A stretch of 64,000 nt of DNA from Helicobacter sp. 13S00482-2 (GTDB lineage: Bacteria > Campylobacterota > Campylobacteria > Campylobacterales > Helicobacteraceae). A model generated the notes under the pieces. It searched no databases, was not told the origin of the DNA, and worked only from the letters and a program-made list of their open reading frames with translations. The DNA is taken from NCBI RefSeq assembly GCF_002272795.1, contig NZ_MLAT01000004.1:1-64000 (forward strand), read 5' to 3'. The translations under genes and the position numbers were made by a program. Of the stretch, positions 15,567 through 25,216 are shown piece after piece; the first letter of the stretch is position 1, and each line of letters starts with the position of its first letter.

Positions 15567-16621
15567 TTTAAATCCGCTCCTATCGCATCTTTTATGCTCA
15601 TAAACCCATCTTTAATAAGATATTCTTGGATTTTAGAGTTGATATTTTTACACAAAGAAGGACCTTTGAAAATAAATCCTGTGTATATCTGCACCAAAGA
15701 AGCCCCCATTTTTATCCTTCTGTAAGCTTCTTGGGCATCATCAATGCCACCTACTGAAATCAAAGTGGTTTTGTTAAAAAATGCTCTTGCAAGTTCCTCA
15801 AAAACTGCTCTGCTTTTAGCCCTTAAGGCATTCCCACTGATACCACCTATGGATTTGGGTTGGCTTAGAAGTGAATAATCAATCGTGGTGTTGCTAGCGA
15901 TGATTCCATCAGCACCTTTTTGTATTGCCATTTCACAGACTTGAAGCATTTCATCTGTTGGCATATCTGGAGAAATTTTGAGAAAAATTGGTTTTTTTGT
16001 ATGGGATTTGGCCATCAAAAAAAGCTCTTGCACGAAATTTATATTTTGCAAATCTCGCAGATTTGGAGTGTTTGGAGATGAGAGATTGAAGACATAATAA
16101 TCACCCAAATCTAAAAAATCCTTCAAAACATCTTCGTAGTTTTTGAGTGCGTTCTCACTAGAAATATTTTTATTTTTCCCAAGATTAATGCCAATAGGCA
16201 ACGCATAAGGATAGATTTTTGAAATTCTTGAAGATACTTCTTGGGATCCATCGTTGTTAAACCCCATCGCATTTTGGAGACTCTGCTCTTCTTTGAAGCG
16301 AAATAATCTTGGCTTTGGATTGCCCTTTTGATGAGTTTTTGTAATCGTGCCAATCTCTAAAAAACCAAATCCAAGAGCACTCAGTGCTTTTATCATCTTG
16401 GCGTTTTTATCAAAACCTGCTGCAAGCCCAATAGGATTATAAAAATCTAATCCGCAAACTTGATTTTTTAATATCTCATTGCTATAGCAAAAATTCTTCG
16501 CTAATATGTCTTGAACGATACTGATGGATCCAAAAGCCTGAAGGATACTCTCCAAGGCATTATGAATATTCTCTGGTTCAAACTTGAATAGAATATTGCG
16601 TATTGATTTGTATGCGGACAT
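15563..16621 (-). CDS. pyrD: Dihydroorotate dehydrogenase (quinone), class 2
   Basis: It oxidises dihydroorotate to orotate in pyrimidine synthesis and passes electrons to menaquinone at the inner membrane. At 352 residues it has the N-terminal helical extension of class 2 enzymes. FMN and substrate motifs are AAGFDKNA, GNPKPRLFR, NAMGFNNDG and FNLSSPNTPNLR, the latter carrying the catalytic serine; the phosphate loop is ISVGGI. An 80-base gap upstream contains a TACAAT box, so it may have its own promoter within the ppk operon. Confidence 0.95.
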   Translation of the reverse strand: MSAYKSIRNILFKFEPENIHNALESILQAFGSISIVQDILAKNFCYSNEILKNQVCGLDFYNPIGLAAGFDKNAKMIKALSALGFGFLEIGTITKTHQKGNPKPRLFRFKEEQSLQNAMGFNNDGSQEVSSRISKIYPYALPIGINLGKNKNISSENALKNYEDVLKDFLDLGDYYVFNLSSPNTPNLRDLQNINFVQELFLMAKSHTKKPIFLKISPDMPTDEMLQVCEMAIQKGADGIIASNTTIDYSLLSQPKSIGGISGNALRAKSRAVFEELARAFFNKTTLISVGGIDDAQEAYRRIKMGASLVQIYTGFIFKGPSLCKNINSKIQEYLIKDGFMSIKDAIGADLK

Positions 16622-16701
16622 TCATAACCTTTTTTCTCAAAAATCCACTTATTGTACTGAAAAAACATTTAAGGTAGGATAATTCAATAAAATTTGGGAT
16701 T

Positions 16702-17229
16702 TTATTTGGAATAAGCTTTTGCCAAATCAACATAATCACTTGCTGAATCTTTGATGCTTTTAATTTCATCTTCACTTAGAGTTCTTACTAATTTAGCGGG
16801 GTTGCCCATTATGAGGCTTTTTGGTGGAAATATCTTGCCTTTAGTGATGAGACTTCCTGCACCCACGATGCTAAACTCAGAAATATGGGCTCCATCCATT
16901 ATGATGCTTCCCATTCCTATCAAACATAGATTTTCTATTTTGCAAGCATGGATAATGCAGTTATGGCCAATGGTAACATCTGAACCTATCTGAACTGATC
17001 CAAAATCATTTGAATCTAAAGTGCTAGGTTCTGTATGAATGACAGTATTATCTTGAATGTTGCTTCTATCACCGACCCTAATAGCATTATTATCCCCTCT
17101 AAGCACAGAACCAAACCAGATACTGCAATTTTTCCCAATATGAACATCTCCGATAATATGGCATCCATCAAAAATGACTGCACAAGGAGATATTGAAGGA
17201 GAAAAATTTTTAAAGCTCACTAAGCCCAT
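16702..17229 (-). CDS. Gamma-carbonic anhydrase family hexapeptide protein
   Basis: A 175-residue left-handed beta-helix protein of the YrdA/PaaY/CaiE type. Three histidines in the right places to bind zinc are His65, His89 and His94. Hexapeptide repeats run from about 20 to 130. Carbonic anhydrase activity or a related acyltransferase-fold role is possible; many family members are inactive as anhydrases. The ATG at 17229 shares one base with the ppk stop (TGATG). A TTG one codon earlier is less likely. It sits between ppk and pyrD. Confidence 0.82.
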   Translation of the reverse strand: MGLVSFKNFSPSISPCAVIFDGCHIIGDVHIGKNCSIWFGSVLRGDNNAIRVGDRSNIQDNTVIHTEPSTLDSNDFGSVQIGSDVTIGHNCIIHACKIENLCLIGMGSIIMDGAHISEFSIVGAGSLITKGKIFPPKSLIMGNPAKLVRTLSEDEIKSIKDSASDYVDLAKAYSK

Positions 17230-19316
17230 CAAGAATCCTTCATCATTTTGTCCAAAAGCTTTTTGGCTTTAGAAGTTTCTTGCTCTGTTTTGGCTATGTT
17301 GTATATCTCATTGACATATTCTTCATAGACTATTTGCGAACTGATGGGCTTTTCTTTAGTGATGATTTTGCAATAAGAACCATCTGATTTGAGTTCGTGC
17401 ATTTGGACATTGTCTTTAAGTTGGATATTGAGTATTTCATATAATCGCTTCGCTATGGCCTCAGAAGTTGCAGGAATTAGAAGTTCCACACGTCTTTCAA
17501 GATTTCTAGGCATCAAATCTGCACTAGAGAAATAAACCTGCGAAGAGGAATGTTTAAAATAATAGATTCGGGCGTGTTCAAGATATTTTCCTATGATGGA
17601 AAAAACACGAATATTTTCACTAAATCCCTTCACACCTGGCACCAAACAACACACTCCCCGAACAATCAAATCAATTTTAACTCCAGCATTAGAAGCCTTA
17701 TATAAATTTTTTATTACATCTGAATCAACTAAAGCATTTGCTTTTAAAATAATCCTGCCTTGTGAGCCTTTTTTTATCTCATTTTCAATTAAGGAAAGTA
17801 TCTTGGGTTTTATTTGCATAGGTGCTACGCATAAAATATCTAGTTGCGTTTTATGTGAAGTGCCAGTAGAGAGTGAATGGAATAACTTGATGGTATCATT
17901 TGCGATTTGTTTATCTGAGGTAAAAAAACTCACATCGGTGTATATCTTCGCTGACATACTGTTATAATTTCCTGTGCTTAAATGAACATATTCTTTGAGT
18001 TTATCCCCTGTTTTTTTGATGACTAAAGCTACTTTTGCATGAACTTTAAGACCTGGAACGCCATATATAACATGAGCTCCTGCGGACTCTAGTGCTCTTG
18101 CCCAATGCAAGTTATTTTCCTCATCAAAACGAGCTTTTAACTCTACAAGAACGGTGACTTGCTTATTTTCGGCTGCTTCAGTGAGGGCTTTAATGATGGG
18201 AGAATTTTTCCCTACACGATAGAGTGTCATGCGGATAGATAGAACATCAGGATCTTTTGCTGCACTTTGAATAAAATGCACAACAGAATCAAAGCTCTCA
18301 AAAGGTTGGAATAAAATAACATCTTGCTTATCAAGTGTATCAAAAATATGTGCTGGGGCATCTAAAGGAGGTAGAATTTTTGGATTGAATGGGGGTGTGT
18401 TTAGATGGGCAAAATCCTTAGAACCGACTAATTCCCATAGAGCACTTAGATTTAGTGGTATCTTGCTCTCATAAACATCATCTTTAAAAACAACGATCTG
18501 TTTTTTTACAAAATCGATGAGATTTTCATCGCCAATTCCAACTTCAAGTCTGACAATCTCCCCTTTTTTTCGTGCTTTTATGCCTTCGTTCATCAGTTCA
18601 ATAAAATCATCAGCTTCATCTTCTTGTATCTCAATATCAGCATTTCTAGTCACTCTAAAAGGCACATAACTTATGAGTTCATACCCCTCAAATAAATCTC
18701 CTGCAAACTCGCCTACAATGGTTTCGACAGGCACAAATAATCCCTTTTGAATCTCTACAAAACGGGTCAAAACTCTAGGGATACGAATCATTCCATATTT
18801 GATATCTCCATTTTCTTCGCTTTTTAGCTTGATAGCAATCCCGAAACTAAGATTATTTAAATGTGGAAAAGGATGTGTAGAATCTACCACTATAGGGACT
18901 ATTACAGGATAGAGATAGCTCTGAAAGTAGCCTTTTATGGAAGATTTTTGACTTTCGTGCAATTCGTTGAAATTTTTGATATTGAGTCCAGCTTTTGCAA
19001 GACCTGTTTTGATATTTAAAAACAATTCCTCTAGAGTGTTTTGTTCTTTATGCAAGTAATCTCTAATATACTCAAGTTGCTCAGAAGGAGTGAGTTTATC
19101 AGGCCCAATCTCTGCGATGCCACTAGCATACAAACGCTTCAAACCCGCAATACGGATCATATAAAATTCATCTAGGTTGGTTCCATATATGGCTAAAAAT
19201 TTCAGCCTTTCTAGCAAGGGTAAATTTGCATTGCAAGCTTCATTTAAAACCCTTGTATTGAACCTAAGCCAAGAAAGCTCACGATTAAAAAACATCTTTG
19301 GATCAATAAAATTCAT
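17229..19316 (-). CDS. ppk: Polyphosphate kinase 1
   Basis: It makes inorganic polyphosphate from ATP at the inner membrane. At 695 residues it has the PPK1 N-terminal motif NRELSWLRFN at 11-20. The autophosphorylated histidine is His426 (LKVHAKVA), and the second essential histidine is His581 (LEHARIYYF). The phospholipase-D-like core surrounds both. The ATG has AAGGAG five bases upstream. It is the first gene of the six-gene minus-strand operon and diverges from a small outer-membrane protein gene. Polyphosphate supports stress survival and motility in related bacteria. Confidence 0.95.
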   Translation of the reverse strand: MNFIDPKMFFNRELSWLRFNTRVLNEACNANLPLLERLKFLAIYGTNLDEFYMIRIAGLKRLYASGIAEIGPDKLTPSEQLEYIRDYLHKEQNTLEELFLNIKTGLAKAGLNIKNFNELHESQKSSIKGYFQSYLYPVIVPIVVDSTHPFPHLNNLSFGIAIKLKSEENGDIKYGMIRIPRVLTRFVEIQKGLFVPVETIVGEFAGDLFEGYELISYVPFRVTRNADIEIQEDEADDFIELMNEGIKARKKGEIVRLEVGIGDENLIDFVKKQIVVFKDDVYESKIPLNLSALWELVGSKDFAHLNTPPFNPKILPPLDAPAHIFDTLDKQDVILFQPFESFDSVVHFIQSAAKDPDVLSIRMTLYRVGKNSPIIKALTEAAENKQVTVLVELKARFDEENNLHWARALESAGAHVIYGVPGLKVHAKVALVIKKTGDKLKEYVHLSTGNYNSMSAKIYTDVSFFTSDKQIANDTIKLFHSLSTGTSHKTQLDILCVAPMQIKPKILSLIENEIKKGSQGRIILKANALVDSDVIKNLYKASNAGVKIDLIVRGVCCLVPGVKGFSENIRVFSIIGKYLEHARIYYFKHSSSQVYFSSADLMPRNLERRVELLIPATSEAIAKRLYEILNIQLKDNVQMHELKSDGSYCKIITKEKPISSQIVYEEYVNEIYNIAKTEQETSKAKKLLDKMMKDS

Positions 19317-19471
19317 CCATTCTCCTTTTTTATTAAGGTTAATATGTATCCATTGTATCCTAAAAAGCTTTAGTTAAAATATTAAAACACCATAAAATCA
19401 ATCAAAAAGATTTTCAAAAATTCGATATACTTTCAAGGTCTTTCATTAAAAATATCAAAAGGAGCAAGGTA

Positions 19472-19963
19472 GTGAAAAAAATAATCCTCATATCACTATT
19501 TAGTTTTACAAGTTTATTTGGGTTTGGGATTGGAAATTATCAAATTTCGCCTGAGTTTGGTGCAAATCTAGCATTCCAAGACAGTGGAAAAGGAACATTT
19601 TCTTATGGGGGCTATGCAAGGGTTTGGCTAGGAGTATCTAGGATTGTGATAGCTCCTGCATTCAAATATGATGTCATCACAAAAGAAAATAACCTTAGCA
19701 CTGCGTATAAAAATATGCAAATTGGCGGACTTATTGGATTTGAAATCCCCATTATCCCACTCACTCCTTATATAGGTGGTAGTTATTCGACTTTTTCTGG
19801 AGGTTATGAAGATACAGCTTCATTTAATTATGGTGTCAAATTTAAGATCCCCATTATTCGTGTTACTATAGGGTTAGATGGAACTTACCAAAAACCTAAA
19901 AATATCTATGGAAATCGAGCTAATATGAACAGAATCGGAGCAACTATCGGCTTTCAGTTCTAG
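19472..19963 (+). CDS. Small outer-membrane beta-barrel protein
   Basis: 163 residues with a cleavable signal peptide (MKKIILISLFSFTSLFG). About eight alternating amphipathic strands follow, rich in Gly, Tyr and Phe, and the C-terminal residue is Phe (GATIGFQF), the usual barrel-insertion signal. This suggests an eight-stranded OmpA/OmpW-size porin-like fold. The ligand is unknown. The start is GTG with AAAAGGAG eight bases upstream, and a TATACT box lies at 19426-19431. It is the only gene between ppk and ubiD. Confidence 0.72.
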   Translation: MKKIILISLFSFTSLFGFGIGNYQISPEFGANLAFQDSGKGTFSYGGYARVWLGVSRIVIAPAFKYDVITKENNLSTAYKNMQIGGLIGFEIPIIPLTPYIGGSYSTFSGGYEDTASFNYGVKFKIPIIRVTIGLDGTYQKPKNIYGNRANMNRIGATIGFQF

Positions 19964-20032
19964 AGTAAATTATCATAATTATTTGCTACAATTCCCTACT
20001 ATTTAAAAAAATAATGATTTTAAGGGGAATTG

Positions 20033-21871
20033 ATGCAAAACTTTATCAAATTACTACAAAAAAATGATGAATTAAAAATCATAGATACTCCACTAGATAT
20101 TAACCTTGAAATCCCACATTTGGCTTATTTGGAAGTAAAAAAACCAAATGGCGGGAAAGCACTATTATTCACAGCCCCTATCGATAAAAAAAATAATAAA
20201 AAATTTGATATTCCTGTCTTGATGAATGTTTTTGGATCTTATAAACGCTTGGAAATGATTGTGGGGCAACCGATACAAAATATCCCTACACATTTAGAAA
20301 AATTCTTAAAATTCACTCCACCTAAGGGTATTAAAGCAATTTTTAGACAAATGAAAGATTTTTTTTCGCTGCGTTATACGCTTATCAGACAGATCAAATC
20401 TTTAGTCCCTGCTCAAGAAATTGTTCATACAGGGGATAAAGTAAATTTGTTTGATTTGCCTATTTTGACTACTTGGGAAAAAGATGGTGGGCCTTTTATC
20501 ACAATGGGACAAGTATATACACAAAGCCTAGATGGAAAGAAAAAAAATCTCGGTATGTATCGCTTGCAGGTCTATGATAAAAACCATTTGGGATTGCATT
20601 GGCAAATACATAAAGATTCTTATCATTTTTTTCATGAATACAAAAAAGCGGGTGTAAAAATGCCCGTGAGTATAGGCATAGGGGGAGATCCTCTATATAC
20701 TTGGTGTGGTCAAGCTCCATTACCTTATGGGATATTTGAATTGATGCTTTATGGTTTTATTAAATCTAAAAATCCTAAAGTGATTAAATCTATTACGAAT
20801 CCTATTTGCATACCCTATGACTGCGATATTGTCATAGAAGGATGGGTGGATACTGATATGATGAGGTTAGAAGGTCCTTTTGGAGATCATACTGGATTTT
20901 ATACGCCTATGGAAGCCTATCCAGTGCTAGAGGTGAGTGCGATCACACACAAAAAATCTCCTGTATATCTAGCAACTGTTGTAGGCAAACCCCCATTAGA
21001 AGATAAATATATGGGATATTTAACTGAAAGAGTTTTTCTGCCCCTACTCCAAACCACTTCCCACGGATTGATTGATTATTATATGCCCGAAAATGGTGTG
21101 TTTCATAATTTAATTTTAGCAAAAATAGACCCTCAATATCCTGGTCATGCCAAGCAGATTATGCATAGTTTTTGGGGAGTGGGACAAATGAGCTTTGTCA
21201 AACACGCTATTTTTGTGAATATTGATGCTCCAAGTTTTACCAATACTAAAGGCATTATTGAATATATCCTGGATCATTTTTCCACAAAAAATATTCTCAT
21301 CAGTGATGGGATTTGTGATGCACTTGATCATTCTTCTCCTGAATATGGACTAGGTGGAAAACTTGGCTTGGATGCCACTGAAGAAGTCTCAGAGAGAAGT
21401 TTTGAGCTTTATGGAGATAAAGAATTACTCGCTTTAATTAAATCAATACTTCCTGAAGCTAAAATTTTAAAACAATATTTCACTCAAACCAAAAATCCTA
21501 TCTGTGTTGTAGGTGTTGAAAAAGAAAATCAAAGCATCATTAAAATGAGTGAAAATCTCAGTAAGTTAGAAAAATCCCTTGCGATTGTGATTTTTGTAGA
21601 TGCAAATAAAAATGACTTGGAAAACCCTTATATGCTTATCTGGAGAGTTACTAACAATATTGATGCCAAAAGAGATATTCGCATCATTGAAAATATGATT
21701 CTTATTGATGCCACTGATAAAAATCAAAATGATGGATATACTAGAGAGTGGCCATTAGAAACTGATTGCTCAGTTGGAGTCATAGAAAAACTTCGAGAAA
21801 AGGGATTATTAGAAGGAATCACTGAAGGTTTTATGAAGCGATTTCATATCTATACATCACCTAAAACATAA
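20033..21871 (+). CDS. ubiD: UbiD-family decarboxylase
   Basis: A 612-residue UbiD-type enzyme that needs prenylated FMN. The conserved segment EGPFGDHTGFY followed by EAYPVLEV is diagnostic of the family. In Helicobacter, which makes menaquinone by the futalosine route, such proteins are thought to decarboxylate the naphthoate intermediate (MqnL-like) rather than 4-hydroxybenzoate; the substrate here is inference. The ATG at 20033 follows AAGGGG; a TTG one codon earlier is less likely. A TACAAT box lies at 19987-19992. yggS follows 13 bases after the stop. Confidence 0.85.
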   Translation: MQNFIKLLQKNDELKIIDTPLDINLEIPHLAYLEVKKPNGGKALLFTAPIDKKNNKKFDIPVLMNVFGSYKRLEMIVGQPIQNIPTHLEKFLKFTPPKGIKAIFRQMKDFFSLRYTLIRQIKSLVPAQEIVHTGDKVNLFDLPILTTWEKDGGPFITMGQVYTQSLDGKKKNLGMYRLQVYDKNHLGLHWQIHKDSYHFFHEYKKAGVKMPVSIGIGGDPLYTWCGQAPLPYGIFELMLYGFIKSKNPKVIKSITNPICIPYDCDIVIEGWVDTDMMRLEGPFGDHTGFYTPMEAYPVLEVSAITHKKSPVYLATVVGKPPLEDKYMGYLTERVFLPLLQTTSHGLIDYYMPENGVFHNLILAKIDPQYPGHAKQIMHSFWGVGQMSFVKHAIFVNIDAPSFTNTKGIIEYILDHFSTKNILISDGICDALDHSSPEYGLGGKLGLDATEEVSERSFELYGDKELLALIKSILPEAKILKQYFTQTKNPICVVGVEKENQSIIKMSENLSKLEKSLAIVIFVDANKNDLENPYMLIWRVTNNIDAKRDIRIIENMILIDATDKNQNDGYTREWPLETDCSVGVIEKLREKGLLEGITEGFMKRFHIYTSPKT

Positions 21872-21884
21872 AAAGGACAAAAAA

Positions 21885-22559
21885 GTGAATGTCTTAAGAA
21901 ATAATCTTGATAAAGTAATCTCTAGAATTGAGAAAGCTCGTATTGCTTATTCAAGACACCAAATCATTAATTTTATCGCCGTATCGAAATACTCCGAAAT
22001 ACTCGATATTGAAAAAATGTATGAATTGGGTCAAAGAGCCTTTGGAGAAAATAAAGTTCAGGATCTAAAAACAAAATCACAAACACTCACAGATCTTCCT
22101 ATACAATGGCATATGATAGGAACTTTACAAGAAAATAAAATCAATGCACTTTTGGCCCTAAAACCTGCCTTATTTCACTCTCTTGATTCTATCAAACTTG
22201 CTAAGACCATTGAAAAAAAAGCTGAAGGCTCACAAACCTCATTGAAAGCACTTTTGCAAGTTAATAGCTCATATGAAAATACAAAAAGTGGTGTTTTGCC
22301 ACAAGAAGCAAAAGAAATTTATCAAGAAATATCAAAAAACTGCCCTCATATCAAGCTAGAAGGTATTATGACTATTGGCCCAACCTCAAATAACACGAAG
22401 GCTATAGAATCGTGCTTTAAGAAAACTAAAGACATATTTGATTCCCTGCAATCTGAAGGTGCGAAAACTCTATCGATGGGAATGAGCGGGGATTTTGAAA
22501 TTGCTATCGCTTGTGGTGGAAATATGTTAAGGTTGGGATCAGTTTTATTTCAAAAATGA
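21885..22559 (+). CDS. yggS: YggS-family PLP-binding homeostasis protein
   Basis: 224 residues with an alanine-racemase-like TIM barrel and no second domain. The PLP lysine is Lys35 (FIAVSKYSE). HMIGTLQENK and the C-terminal LSMGMSGDFEIAI motif are family hallmarks. It is thought to buffer free pyridoxal phosphate and affect amino-acid pools. The start is GTG after AAAAGGAC. Its stop codon directly abuts the stop of the convergent fliT gene with no base between. Confidence 0.88.
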   Translation: MNVLRNNLDKVISRIEKARIAYSRHQIINFIAVSKYSEILDIEKMYELGQRAFGENKVQDLKTKSQTLTDLPIQWHMIGTLQENKINALLALKPALFHSLDSIKLAKTIEKKAEGSQTSLKALLQVNSSYENTKSGVLPQEAKEIYQEISKNCPHIKLEGIMTIGPTSNNTKAIESCFKKTKDIFDSLQSEGAKTLSMGMSGDFEIAIACGGNMLRLGSVLFQK

Positions 22560-22784
22560 CTATTCTAAAAATTTTTTTGCCATTTTGACTTGGAGCATTT
22601 GTTTTTTAAGATCTTCTTTGTCTTTCTCTAACATCTCAATGGTTTGAGAAATCAATTCCTGAGCAGTTAAAAGCTCTTCCATATCTTTAAAATGTGTGGG
22701 GGTATTGATAATAAGTTCATAGGCTTTTTGGGTATTTTCCTCTAAAAGGGCGATCTTAAGGCTATCTGACCAATTCATTTTCAT
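22560..22784 (-). CDS. fliT: Probable FliT-like flagellar chaperone
   Basis: A helical protein of about 74 residues, rich in Glu and Lys with Leu/Ile heptad-like spacing and no signal peptide. Identity rests mostly on position: it is the last gene after fliD and fliS, where H. pylori HP0754 lies. FliT proteins bind FliD or export-apparatus parts. GGAAAGAG precedes the ATG at 22784, which overlaps the end of fliS by 23 bases; another ATG is two codons later. Confidence 0.6.
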   Translation of the reverse strand: MKMNWSDSLKIALLEENTQKAYELIINTPTHFKDMEELLTAQELISQTIEMLEKDKEDLKKQMLQVKMAKKFLE

Positions 22785-23145
22785 GAATCTCTTTCCAAGC
22801 ATCAAGCAAACCTCTTGCTACGTTGATAACAATGTCAATTTTCTGAGGATCGTTTTGGACATTTGCCTGTGTGAGAAGTTTTATCTGATGAGTATAAAGA
22901 CCTGTTAAATAAGTCGCAACTTCTCCACCTCTTTCATAATCAAGTATATTTAAAAGTTCGGTAAAAATATCTGTAACGCGATTGATATAATAGATTTTTT
23001 TCTCAATATCTTGAGATTCCATATGTCTTTTGGCTGCTGAAGCAAATTTTAAAACGCCTTCATAAAGCATTTCAATCAATTTCGCGGGAGACTCGACTGA
23101 AACTGAGTTTTGTTGGTAAAGACTATAGGCATTAGCACTTCGCAT
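22762..23145 (-). CDS. fliS: Flagellin export chaperone FliS
   Basis: A 127-residue helical-bundle chaperone that holds flagellin in the cytoplasm before export. The N-terminal AYSLYQQNSVSVESPAKLIE and LIEMLYEG motifs, and HQIKLLTQANVQND near the C-terminus, are typical. The start is ATG at 23145, ten bases after the fliD stop, with AAGGAAAA upstream. A longer reading from TTG at 23172 would begin inside fliD and lacks support. It is transcribed with flaG and fliD. Confidence 0.9.
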   Translation of the reverse strand: MRSANAYSLYQQNSVSVESPAKLIEMLYEGVLKFASAAKRHMESQDIEKKIYYINRVTDIFTELLNILDYERGGEVATYLTGLYTHQIKLLTQANVQNDPQKIDIVINVARGLLDAWKEIHENELVR

Positions 23146-23155
23146 TAGATTTTCC

Positions 23156-25195
23156 TTATTTTTTCTTTGCAACAGATTGATCTATCATCATTTGAACTGA
23201 ATTGAAAGCATTATTAGCTTTTGCAATCTGACTGTCATAGGCAGCAAACCTCTCTGACATAATGTCATATCTAGTTTTCAAAAGATCCATAGCACTACTT
23301 CTGTCTTTTGTTAAATTCTTCGCATCTCTATCTAGAGATTCTTCATAGACCTTAAGTCTTGCAGTACTACCATCGACCAAACCAGCTAAAACTTTATTAA
23401 AATTCACAAAAACTCCATCTTGATGAACTTCTCTACCTTCATAATCCTTCTTGTCAGTGCCATAAAAGAAATCCTGGACTTTCTGCGGATTTGCATTAAT
23501 GGTGCTTGAAAGCTGTGCTTCATCTAAGCTCATCTTGCTTTTATCATCAATACTAAGGCCATATTTCATCAAACTTTGCATATCAGCTCCAGAACCCATT
23601 GTTTGAGAAAAAACATTGTTGATGCTTGAACGAATCGTTCGAATATCACTCACACCATTAAAAATACCCGCTATTTTAGTTTCTGCATCATAGCGAGTCA
23701 CCTCATCTAGCTTGGGAATGAGTTCATTATAAGCCTTGAGGAATTCTTTGACATTATCAATGATAACTTGATTATCCCTGCCAATAGAAATTATGGCAGG
23801 TTTTCCAGGTTCGGTGGTGCCTTGAAGAGTCAAAGAAACCCCGCTAATGACGTCATTTATTTCATTCGTCGGTCTGCTCACACTCACGCCATTGTAAGCG
23901 AATTTAGCATCTGAAGCACTTTGGAGATTTTTAAATTTAAACAAATCTTGTTCTAGTTTGGAATATCCTTGAATGATACCTTGCTTCAAACCCAAATCTT
24001 TAATGGCTTCAGCACCTTTTTCATCTTTGGCACTGATATTTATCTCATCAATTTCTGAATTCAATATCAGCTTACCATTTCCATCGGTTTTAGCGTGCAT
24101 TCCCGCTATATTTTCTATGGCCTGTGCAACTATTTTTGCATTCTCCTCGCTAGTATTGCCTTTTTTGGTCAATTTTGCAAGGTTTAAAGGCACACTTCCT
24201 ATATTCAAAGTCCCTTCTAAAAGACCTGGCTTAACTGTAATACTTGATGTGAGTAAATCATCTTCAGTAGAATCAGTCTGATTGAAGCCTAATTCAGAAA
24301 GCTTATTGCCTGATAGTTTGATTTCATAACCCCTCCTATCATTTAAAACCAAAGATTTTCCATCATCTGAAATTCCAACATTAATGTCTGAATCTAGCAG
24401 ATCTTTTGTATCGGAATTTTGAGCGATGGCATCTTTTATGGATTGTTTTAGGGCTTGAGCCCTATCTTGAGAGGTTGCAACATCTTTGAGATTAGAAATC
24501 ACATTGATATTCTGATTATTTCCATTTTTATCTTTGATTGTGAGAGTAAAATCCCCCTCAGCTAAATCAATAGGTTTATCAGAAATAGGATCTGAAGAGA
24601 GGATAGAGCCAAAATATATTTTGTTTGCCTCTCCTGTATTTTTGGAGTTTATCATCAGTTGATAGGGTTTAGCACCACCTGTTTTCATTATAATGCCATT
24701 GACTTCACCTTTTGTGGTATCAGTGATTGCTTGAGCCACATCGCCCACACTCATACCAGCTCTAATATCAATGGTATAATTTTTGCCGCCTGTATAAAAT
24801 TTTAGCTTCACATCCTTGTCGCTAAAAGCATCATCTCTAGAAGAAAATTTTGTACCTACCTCATTTATATCACCTTGTGCAAGGCTTTCTACATCAATTT
24901 TAATGTCTTGAATGGGAACACCCGCACTTACATTTGCTTTTACTGCATCGCCTGTGACATTGCTGGTTCTAGCCATATATGGAGCGGAATCTGAAAGATT
25001 TTTTGCGGGTGTTTTGAGGTTAGCGATGAGCGACTTGATTTCAACGAGTTCTTTTTGTTTTTCAACATTAGCCTCCATTTTCTTATCAATGGGGGCAATC
25101 ATTGTTTTTTCATCAGCCTTTTTTAGCTTATCTATAACATCATAATTTAAAACATTGCTCCCTATTCCTAGAGAACTAAGTTTGCCCATCGCCAA
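23156..25195 (-). CDS. fliD: Flagellar filament cap protein FliD
   Basis: 679 residues. The N-terminal D0 segment (GKLSSLGIGSNVLNYDVIDKL) and the C-terminal helical D0 segment ending VQMMIDQSVAKKK flank variable hypervariable domains and central flagellin-hook-like motifs. It caps the growing filament and folds flagellin subunits. The likely start is TTG at 25195, seven bases after AAGGAG, giving M-A-M-G as in the H. pylori protein; an ATG two codons later is the alternative. It sits 21 bases after flaG and ten before fliS. Confidence 0.93.
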   Translation of the reverse strand: MAMGKLSSLGIGSNVLNYDVIDKLKKADEKTMIAPIDKKMEANVEKQKELVEIKSLIANLKTPAKNLSDSAPYMARTSNVTGDAVKANVSAGVPIQDIKIDVESLAQGDINEVGTKFSSRDDAFSDKDVKLKFYTGGKNYTIDIRAGMSVGDVAQAITDTTKGEVNGIIMKTGGAKPYQLMINSKNTGEANKIYFGSILSSDPISDKPIDLAEGDFTLTIKDKNGNNQNINVISNLKDVATSQDRAQALKQSIKDAIAQNSDTKDLLDSDINVGISDDGKSLVLNDRRGYEIKLSGNKLSELGFNQTDSTEDDLLTSSITVKPGLLEGTLNIGSVPLNLAKLTKKGNTSEENAKIVAQAIENIAGMHAKTDGNGKLILNSEIDEINISAKDEKGAEAIKDLGLKQGIIQGYSKLEQDLFKFKNLQSASDAKFAYNGVSVSRPTNEINDVISGVSLTLQGTTEPGKPAIISIGRDNQVIIDNVKEFLKAYNELIPKLDEVTRYDAETKIAGIFNGVSDIRTIRSSINNVFSQTMGSGADMQSLMKYGLSIDDKSKMSLDEAQLSSTINANPQKVQDFFYGTDKKDYEGREVHQDGVFVNFNKVLAGLVDGSTARLKVYEESLDRDAKNLTKDRSSAMDLLKTRYDIMSERFAAYDSQIAKANNAFNSVQMMIDQSVAKKK

Positions 25196-25216
25196 GACTC
25201 ACTCCTTAAATATATA

